Positions 23,491 to 28,296 of a stretch of 28,296 bases of DNA are shown one piece after another. Each line of letters opens with the position of its first letter. Within the stretch, counting starts at the first letter, position 1. The notes beneath the pieces were generated by a model. It worked only from the letters and a program-made list of their open reading frames with translations. It made no database searches and was not told the DNA's origin. Origin of the DNA: JBOGGX01 sp050744245 (lineage in GTDB: Bacteria; Actinomycetota; Acidimicrobiia; Acidimicrobiales; JBOGGX01); contig JBOGGX010000031.1 of NCBI GenBank assembly GCA_050744245.1, positions 1 through 28,296 of the forward strand, written 5' to 3'. Made by a program: the position numbers and the translations under genes.

Positions 23491-24380
23491 CGTGGCCTCC
23501 CAGCCTCACAAGTGACCGATGTCAGCTCGTCGAGCTGTCTGGTCGAGCTGACACCCACGACCCAATGGTCGACGCTCGCGTTTTGCATCGCCCACGCCGT
23601 TGCGTACTGGGCCACCGAGCGACCCGCGTGGCGAGCCCGCGCCCGGATCGCGTCGAGAAGCGGCGCGTGCGCCGATCGGCCCGACGGACTGAAATACTTC
23701 TCGTAATAGCCGGATGGAACGATCCCGGCCCGCCAGTCATGACGGGGGTACCGCCGGCGTTCGCCGTCGGATCCTCGGCCTCCCAACAACCCGTGTGCCA
23801 GCAGTCCGTAGCCGACTACCCTCACCCCGCAGCCTCGGATTGCGTCGCATTCCGTCGCGAGCCTGTCGCTCCAGCCGAGAATCGAGAGTTCGTTCTGGAC
23901 GACCGAGACCGGCCCCTCCTGCAGTGCGGCGGACACGGTCTCGGTCCGGCAGTTGCTCAGTCCGGCCGCATTCACCCACCCCTCCTCCACCACTTCGACG
24001 ATTGCCCGCCAGTAGGCCATCGTGTGCTCGACCGTCGCCGCCGGATGGTGGAGGTACAGCAGGAGCCGGCGGTCGCAGCCGAGCCGCCTGATGCTCCCAG
24101 CTAACGACCGCCGGACCGCGGATCGGACCTTCGACGTGTTTGGCTCGTCAGGGGCGACCTTCGTGCAAATCCACGCATCGGCCGGGGCACAACGTCCGAG
24201 GATCGCCTCTGCGCGCCCGTCGCCATAGCTCGGCGCCGTGTCGTACCAGCCGATCCCGGCCTCGGCGGCGCGCTCGACGAGGCGGCTGGCGTCGGCGGGC
24301 GAGAGCCGCGTCCGCCAGCCGTGCGAGCTGAACTGCCAGGTTCCGAGACCCAGCCGTGACCACGTCTCCGCGCCGGTCAT
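23487..24380 (-). CDS. Aldo/keto reductase in the RiPP operon
   Basis: A 297-residue protein with the AKR fold. The catalytic tetrad is visible: Asp and Tyr in GWYDTAPSYGDGRAE, Lys in WICTKVAP, His in LLLYLHHPA. Later AGLSNCRTETV, VQNELSIL, and VSSTRQLDEL are family landmarks, the last forming part of the NADPH site. It would reduce a carbonyl, or an imine-like group, with NADPH. AKRs are uncommon in YcaO clusters, so its target on the peptide is open. The ATG overlaps the methyltransferase stop by 4 bp and its stop overlaps the YcaO 1 start, so it belongs to the operon. Confidence 0.88.
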   Translation of the reverse strand: MTGAETWSRLGLGTWQFSSHGWRTRLSPADASRLVERAAEAGIGWYDTAPSYGDGRAEAILGRCAPADAWICTKVAPDEPNTSKVRSAVRRSLAGSIRRLGCDRRLLLYLHHPAATVEHTMAYWRAIVEVVEEGWVNAAGLSNCRTETVSAALQEGPVSVVQNELSILGWSDRLATECDAIRGCGVRVVGYGLLAHGLLGGRGSDGERRRYPRHDWRAGIVPSGYYEKYFSPSGRSAHAPLLDAIRARARHAGRSVAQYATAWAMQNASVDHWVVGVSSTRQLDELTSVTCEAGRPR

Positions 24381-25132
24381 GGCTCCGACCCCTCGACTCG
24401 AAAGGTGGTGACGCTGAGTCCGAAGGTGCGCGCGACGGGTCCTTGGGCGAAGTGCGGTCGCAGGTTGTCACCCGCGGTGCGGAGGAACTCAAGCCGTGCC
24501 GCGCGCTCGCGTAGCACTAGCCACAATCCCAGGCCATCGCACATCTGCCAGCGCAGGTAGTGATCCAGCGAGTCGAATACGCCCGTGAACGCCAGTAGCT
24601 CGCGCCGACAGGCGGCCAGACCGGCCGATGCGAGGCGCTCAGTGATCAGCTCCTCCTCGTGTTGGCCACCGTTGTCACTGGCGGTGTCGACGGCGTCGAG
24701 TAGCCAGCGCCACGGAGGCTCCGCTGGTGGCTGCCAGAAGCTCGCAACAAGCCGGCCTCCGGGCCGGAGCACCCTTGCGAACTCCGGCCACTGCGGACCG
24801 TCCGGTCCGAGCAGGCCCAACGTCGACGACGCCGTGACGACGTCGATGGAGCCGGTGCGCAGAGGAAGAGCCCGGGCGTTGCCCGCCACCAGGTGAACGC
24901 GGCTCATGTCCGGGCAGCGGCGCGCCTGTGCCAGCATGGCCGTTGAGATGTCGACGCCGATCACCCTACCGACCGGTGCCGGCGGAGACGGCGGCCCGAG
25001 CCCGGTGCCGACGTCCAGCCACGAATCGGCCGGGCCCGGTTCCGCGAGCCGCACTGTCTCCGCCGCCGCCCAGGAGTAGTTACGCGGCTCCAGGGAGTCG
25101 TAGCGCTTGGCCAGGACGTCGAATGCGCGCAT
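24377..25132 (-). CDS. SAM-dependent class I methyltransferase
   Basis: A 251-residue protein. Motif I is WLDVGTGLG (residues ~38-46) followed by VIGVDIST with the acidic residue that binds the SAM ribose, then NARALPLRTGSIDVVTASSTLGLL (motifs II/III) and RVLRPGGRLVASFW (post III). The spacing between motif I and the second strand is short for the family. The C-terminal part is a helical cap for the substrate. It fits the UbiE/Methyltransf_11 group, whose members methylate O, N or C atoms; in bottromycin, by contrast, the C-methyl groups come from radical SAM enzymes, which are absent here. It begins one base after the stop of YcaO 2. Confidence 0.88.
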   Translation of the reverse strand: MRAFDVLAKRYDSLEPRNYSWAAAETVRLAEPGPADSWLDVGTGLGPPSPPAPVGRVIGVDISTAMLAQARRCPDMSRVHLVAGNARALPLRTGSIDVVTASSTLGLLGPDGPQWPEFARVLRPGGRLVASFWQPPAEPPWRWLLDAVDTASDNGGQHEEELITERLASAGLAACRRELLAFTGVFDSLDHYLRWQMCDGLGLWLVLRERAARLEFLRTAGDNLRPHFAQGPVARTFGLSVTTFRVEGSEP

Positions 25133-25133
25133 G

Positions 25134-26426
25134 TCAATCAGCTCGACGCGGCACGTCAGCCCCCGTCGGTAGGAGCGGGTTGCCCTGGGTCACGAGCATG
25201 AAGCGCTCGAGCCCGGGGACGTAGACATGCACCACCTTGACCTCGGCGTCGAGCAGCGGCCGCCAGAAGCAGGCGAAGCCCTCCTGGTCGAGCTGCGCGG
25301 TGATCCGGTCGAGTACCGTCCCGGGTGAGGCAGGTTCTTCCGGGTCCCGGGCGGCGTCGATCGGCACTGTCGTCGCAGGATCGGCGCACAGGTCGACGGG
25401 GCGCGGCTTCATCGTCCTCAGTAACGGCTCGTACCGCGACAGGCGGTCGAAGGCATGGCGGGTCTTGGTCCAGAGGTTCAGCGCCGAGGTCATCGAGATG
25501 GACTGCCAGAGCTCGTTGATCGCGCGTTCGACCGCATAGTCGGGCCAAATGCTGCACCCTGCGCCGGTGAACGAGAAGGTGCCTTCGTCGCGCCGGACCA
25601 CCGCGTAGAACGTTGTCGCACCCCCCAGCGTCTCCAGCATGTACAGGGTCGGGGCGATGCCGGAGCGCTCGACGATCTGTTGCACCACATTCGAGAGGTC
25701 CTGCGGGAGCGAACCGAAGTCGACGCGCCGGGCGGTGGGGCGAGCTATGCCCGCAACTCCCAACAACGCCCGCGAGACAGCGTCGCGTTCCAGCAGCTCG
25801 AGAAGTCCATGGACAACGGCTTCGTTGATCGTCGAACCGCTGGCGATGCCATTTGTCGAGAAGTACTTGTTGAACGGCCGATAGTCGAAGTCGTCGCCGG
25901 GATGAGAATAATCTCGGTAACCAACATCACCGAGCGCCACAGGAACGTCGGCGGTAGACGCATGGGCGGAGCCATACGGGAAAGTCGCAATGTTTCCGCT
26001 CGGCTGCCAGTCGTGCATCATCGTATAGAGGCGGTCGATGGAGAGTTCCACGTCCGTGACAAGGACGGATACCGGGGCGACGTCAGGGGCGGGTTCCCAG
26101 GCGCGATTGCGGCGCAACATGTAGTAGTTTTCGAGCGCTTCAAATAGTGCACTCGCAGTTGATTGAGCGGCGAGACCCTTACCAGAACCGCGAGCAACGA
26201 CGCGGTCGGATTCTGACATCACGCAGGACACGATTCGAAAGTCCGGGCCCTTATCATCCGCTGTCACTGCGACCGGTTCGATGCGCACGTCAAAGCCGCT
26301 ACTTCGGCATAGTTCCATGGCCCGCCCGATCGCCGCGTCGACCGGCACTTCGCGCTCCCGCTGGGAGCGAGCATCGGCGCACGCCAAACCGGCATGGTCG
26401 ACGTCGTGCGAGAGAATGTCGTGCAT
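25134..26426 (-). CDS. YcaO family cyclodehydratase-like enzyme 2
   Basis: A 430-residue protein from an ATG sharing one base with the stop of the HEXXH gene (TGATG). Residues ~85-125 (VARGSGKGLAAQSTASALFEALENYYM) carry the first ATP-binding element, and FNKYFSTNGIASGSTINEAVVHGLLELLERDAVSRAL the second, which is the strongest YcaO match in the window. Further on are GAGCSIWPDYAVERAINELWQS and a C-terminal VVHVYVPGLERFMLVTQGNPLLP that has a counterpart in YcaO 1 (AAVYVPGADRFFLSEHG). It should activate precursor amides with ATP. There is no fused or separate E1-like/ThiF or TfuA partner nearby, so it would act alone, as in bottromycin. Confidence 0.92.
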   Translation of the reverse strand: MHDILSHDVDHAGLACADARSQREREVPVDAAIGRAMELCRSSGFDVRIEPVAVTADDKGPDFRIVSCVMSESDRVVARGSGKGLAAQSTASALFEALENYYMLRRNRAWEPAPDVAPVSVLVTDVELSIDRLYTMMHDWQPSGNIATFPYGSAHASTADVPVALGDVGYRDYSHPGDDFDYRPFNKYFSTNGIASGSTINEAVVHGLLELLERDAVSRALLGVAGIARPTARRVDFGSLPQDLSNVVQQIVERSGIAPTLYMLETLGGATTFYAVVRRDEGTFSFTGAGCSIWPDYAVERAINELWQSISMTSALNLWTKTRHAFDRLSRYEPLLRTMKPRPVDLCADPATTVPIDAARDPEEPASPGTVLDRITAQLDQEGFACFWRPLLDAEVKVVHVYVPGLERFMLVTQGNPLLPTGADVPRRAD

Positions 26427-27606
26427 CAGGTCGCCAGCATTTCTGTCAGGACATCCCCGTCGACGAGCACCGCATCGGGCGATTCGAGCGCGAGGTACTC
26501 GTTGAGGGATGCCCCCACCATCGAGCGCTCTGGGCACAGTCCGGCGGTTCCTGAGGTGACCGAGTACGCCGTGCGATCGGTGAGGACGAAAGTGCCGCTG
26601 GCGTGATTCTCCACGTCCACGACCGTGGCGGCAGGGCCACCGGGTGAGGCCCGGCCGGCTCGCTCGATCCATCGCATGCCACGTCCGTCGTAGCGATCGA
26701 CGGCCTCGGTCACCGTCGGCGGCACAGGAATGACCCCTCCCATCTGCGACACGAACTCGCCGGTCGCTGGAACGAAGACCTCGTTGGCCATCCCGCGCAG
26801 CCGAGCTGAGAGGTACGCGGCGCAGAAGATCGAAGCCCGCAGCCCCGGCCCGGAAACCGCCGGAGCGATGCCCAGTCGCTTCAACGCGAGCCAGAACGCG
26901 GCCAGGTGGACGTGAACGACGAAGGCATGCAGTGACCGCTCGGCGCCCCACCACGACGGTGAGTCGGCCTCGTCGAGGCCGGGATTGTGCCACGCCGCGC
27001 AAATCTCGACCGCATGCGGGCCGAGCACGTACCCGCGGCGGAGCGGGGTGCGGCCGAAGTACGTTCGATACAGCGTCACGTGAACTGCTTCGTGCAGGAG
27101 GTGCTCGGCGAGCCTGACCCGATCGTCGAGCAGACGCGTGTTGATGAAGACGTGGCCCGGGAGTGCGAGCGACGTCCCGGCGAGAAAGGCGGGCGGTGCC
27201 GGCCCGCGTACCATCCGCACCGCATCGACCTGGTCCAAGAGGACAGCGCCGACCTCACCGGTTGCTTCGACCACGAGCTCACGGGCCGCTGCCAGGGCCG
27301 GCGCCGCTGCGGAGCGGACTCCGTCGTCCCGGTCGCTGAGGGCATCTCGGGTACGGCGCCGAACACCGCGCGGAAGCGATCGTCTATCTCCGGGAGCTGA
27401 GCGTCGGCGTGCTCCGCGATTGCCGGCAGCGCTGCACCGGTGAGCCGGTCCAACACCAAAGCTTCGGCTATGGACCGGTTGACCACCCCCGATCGAAGCC
27501 GCGTCCGCGCCCCGATGAACTTCGCGAACGCCGGAAGCCCGTCGCAAGGCAACGGATCAAGGGAATAACGACGCCAGATCGGTAGAAGTTGATCGGCGAA
27601 CGACAT
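26426..27606 (-). pseudogene. HEXXH-motif peptide-modification protein, interrupted by a frameshift near 27340
   Basis: Two overlapping frames make up one ~393-residue protein. The first begins at ATG 27606 (MSFADQLLPIWRRYSLDPLP) and keeps protein-like sequence to FRAVFGAVPEM. The second resumes with ALSDRDDGVRSAAAPALAAAREL and runs to 26426. Between 27335 and 27350 one base appears to be missing; beyond that point each frame turns into Arg/Pro-rich shadow sequence. The C-terminal frame holds the metal site HEAVH (27080-27094) in HLLHEAVHVTLYRTYFG. The layout matches the HEXXH family often found beside YcaO and lanthipeptide genes (TIGR04267-like), of uncertain chemistry. Sequencing error, real inactivation or programmed shift cannot be told apart here. 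Confidence 0.75.
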
Positions 27607-27647
27607 TGCCAGAATTTGGGACTCGAAGGCGTTCCTATGAACCCGCT

Positions 27648-27702
27648 GTGGTGATCACGAATGAAGCACGGCAATTCCGCAACGCAGCCCGGTGACCACC
27701 AC
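27648..27702 (-). other. Stem-loop between precursor and enzyme genes
   Basis: On the minus strand GTGGTGGTCAC, starting right after the precursor stop codon, pairs with GTGATCACCAC 33 bases later: 11 pairs, one of them G-U. There is no U-run. Such hairpins behind precursor genes often stabilise the short mRNA or partly terminate it, so that peptide is made in excess over enzymes. Confidence 0.5.
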
Positions 27703-27843
27703 TCAACGGTTGTTCTCGTCTACCTCCGTGCCCCCCTCGAGCTCAAGAAGGAACTCCTCCTCTTCCTCTGTGAAAAGCGGAGTGTCGAGTTCAACCTCAA
27801 TGAACTCGGTGGTGACAGTCTGCGTGATGGCAGTATGCGTCAC
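27703..27843 (-). CDS. Probable RiPP precursor peptide, 46 residues
   Basis: The GTG at 27843 is preferred over an in-frame GTG at 27909 because GGAGGG lies 8 bases before it and the longer form would add a basic 22-residue shadow. The peptide reads MTHTAITQTVTTEF, then IEVELDTPLFT, EEEEEF, LLELEGG and TEVDENNR. It is acidic, with a Thr-rich N-terminus (Thr at 2, 4, 7, 9, 11, 12), no Cys and no Ser. Two readings are possible. One is an N-terminal Thr-rich core with an acidic C-terminal follower, as in bottromycin. The other is a leader ending at the double Gly 37-38 (LLELEGG resembles a GG leader site) with an eight-residue core. Position at the head of the operon supports the precursor call. 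Confidence 0.75.
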   Translation of the reverse strand: MTHTAITQTVTTEFIEVELDTPLFTEEEEEFLLELEGGTEVDENNR

Positions 27844-27876
27844 GGGGGTTTCCCTCCAGTCAGTTGCAGCCAGCTT

Positions 27877-27900
27877 CCTACGACGAAAGGTTGTCGTAGG
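27877..27900. promoter_or_regulatory. 8-bp perfect inverted repeat in the precursor leader
   Basis: CCTACGAC (27877-27884) and GTCGTAGG (27893-27900) are exact inverted repeats around 8 bases, between the inferred transcription start (~27932) and the precursor GTG. It could be an operator for an unseen regulator or an mRNA hairpin in the 5' leader. Confidence 0.45.
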
Positions 27901-27938
27901 AATCGGCACTCTGCCGCCGCCTCATCGGCGGCGCTCGG

Positions 27939-27967
27939 ACGATACCGAACAGCACCCTTCGTGTCAA
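27939..27967 (-). promoter_or_regulatory. Promoter of the RiPP operon
   Basis: On the minus strand TTGACA (27962-27967), a spacer of exactly 17 bp and TATCGT (27939-27944) form a near-consensus housekeeping promoter. The start site would be near 27932, leaving an 85-90 base leader before the precursor GTG. Confidence 0.7.
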
Positions 27968-28056
27968 CAAGTTCCAATAGTCGCAGATCCGCAATTCTCG
28001 CGTCGCGGATCGAATCGCCTACCCACCTACCTAAGCTAAGTGTATCCCACCGTAAG

Positions 28057-28083
28057 TACAGTCACGTAACTACAGTCACGTAA
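28057..28083. repeat. Tandem 13-bp direct repeat
   Basis: TACAGTCACGTAA occurs at 28057-28069 and again at 28071-28083, one base apart. It lies 46 bp before the IS630 transposase start, so it may be part of the IS left end, or it may be a binding site upstream of the RiPP promoter. Confidence 0.6.
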
Positions 28084-28129
28084 TCAGGGGCCAACGGTAA
28101 GGTGAGAGCCTCCCCTGGGAAGGGGAGCC

Positions 28130-28296
28130 ATGCCGAGAAAGAGCCCGTACGTGCTGAGGTTGAGCGCTCACCAGCGCCGAGTACTCGAAGCGCGGGCGCG
28201 CAGATATACGTTGCCGTATCGTGAAGTGGTGCGGGCCAAGATCGTGTTGATGGCCGCCGCCGGGCTCGACAACGACGAGATCGCCGTCCGATTGGA
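28130..28296 (+). CDS. IS630-family transposase, N-terminal part (runs off window)
   Basis: Open from an ATG with a GGGAAGGGGAG ribosome site to the window end, 55 codons. The start MPRKSPYVLRLSAHQRRVLEARARRY followed by VVRAKIVLMAAAGLDNDEIAVRL is the N-terminal helix-turn-helix of IS630 transposases, which binds the IS ends. The DDE catalytic part would lie to the right. It is in the same orientation as the remnant at 18856-18990. The left terminal repeat must lie upstream within ~28000-28129 but I cannot fix it without the right end. Confidence 0.88.
   Translation, partial: MPRKSPYVLRLSAHQRRVLEARARRYTLPYREVVRAKIVLMAAAGLDNDEIAVRL

Larger units (their letters stand above)
19075..27967 (-). 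other. RiPP biosynthetic operon (two YcaO enzymes, amidohydrolase, methyltransferase, AKR, HEXXH protein, MFS, precursor)
   Basis: Eight genes on the minus strand with overlaps of 4 bp or gaps of 1-10 bp after the precursor region, downstream of one strong promoter. Enzyme content, a small acidic peptide gene at the head and an exporter at the tail define a RiPP cluster. The YcaO pair plus amidohydrolase resembles bottromycin biosynthesis. The product is unknown. Confidence 0.8.

Noticed and set aside
23750..23830. Possible extra small gene on the plus strand within the AKR region
   Set aside because: The frame has no ribosome site and lies opposite an AKR gene with a complete catalytic tetrad.
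26426..27547. Reading the HEXXH gene as an intact protein starting at 27547
   Set aside because: Its first ~70 residues are Arg/Ala/Gly-rich shadow, while the overlapping frame from 27606 gives protein-like sequence that runs up to the same point; a frameshift explains both.
27703..27909. A longer 68-residue form of the precursor peptide starting at 27909
   Set aside because: The extra 22 residues are basic, lie over the leader hairpin and have no ribosome site, whereas the GTG at 27843 has GGAGGG at proper spacing.

Overview
The window is uniformly GC-rich and densely coded, with many GTG starts, 1-4 bp start/stop overlaps and promoters that sit almost on the start codon. Together with a split of DUF21/CBS proteins, ThiN, MobF-relaxase and YcaO families this points to an actinobacterial (Actinomycetota) chromosome; I cannot name the genus from sequence alone.

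Positions 1-11120 look like ordinary chromosome. On the minus strand are the N-terminal part of a secreted coiled-coil protein of the EnvC/NlpC-P60 helper type and two overlapping DUF21/CBS (CorC/HlyC-like) membrane proteins. A four-helix membrane protein follows on the plus strand. Next is a complete thiamine operon reading leftward: TPP riboswitch, thiN, thiB, thiP, thiQ, then an SRPBCC protein. An acyl-CoA dehydrogenase, a YceH/DUF480 protein and tRNA-Val(CAC) complete the section.

Positions 11066-17748 form an integrated mobilisable element sitting against the 3' end of tRNA-Val. It carries a tyrosine integrase whose reading frame ends inside the tRNA gene, an XRE-like regulator, a toxin-antitoxin pair, an excisionase-like HTH protein and a MobF (TrwC/TraA-like) relaxase-helicase. 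No second copy of the tRNA end (attR) was found, so the right boundary is open. Positions 17749-18990 are debris: about 490 bp with no recognisable gene, the C-terminal part of a TPR regulator, and the last ~45 codons of an IS630 transposase with an internal stop.

Positions 19075-27967 are the most interesting part: a one-strand operon that looks like a ribosomally made, post-translationally modified peptide (RiPP) cluster. In transcription order it has a near-consensus promoter, a 46-residue acidic precursor-like peptide, an HEXXH modification protein broken by a frameshift, a YcaO enzyme, a SAM methyltransferase, an aldo/keto reductase, a second divergent YcaO, an amidohydrolase with an unrecognised C-terminal domain, and an MFS exporter. 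The YcaO pair, amidohydrolase, methyltransferase and MFS exporter recall the bottromycin (macroamidine) toolkit, but the precursor has no cysteine or serine and there is no P450 or alpha/beta hydrolase in view. The pathway may therefore make a new product class. The operon is flanked on both sides by IS630-family sequence in the same orientation; the right copy begins at 28130 and runs off the window.
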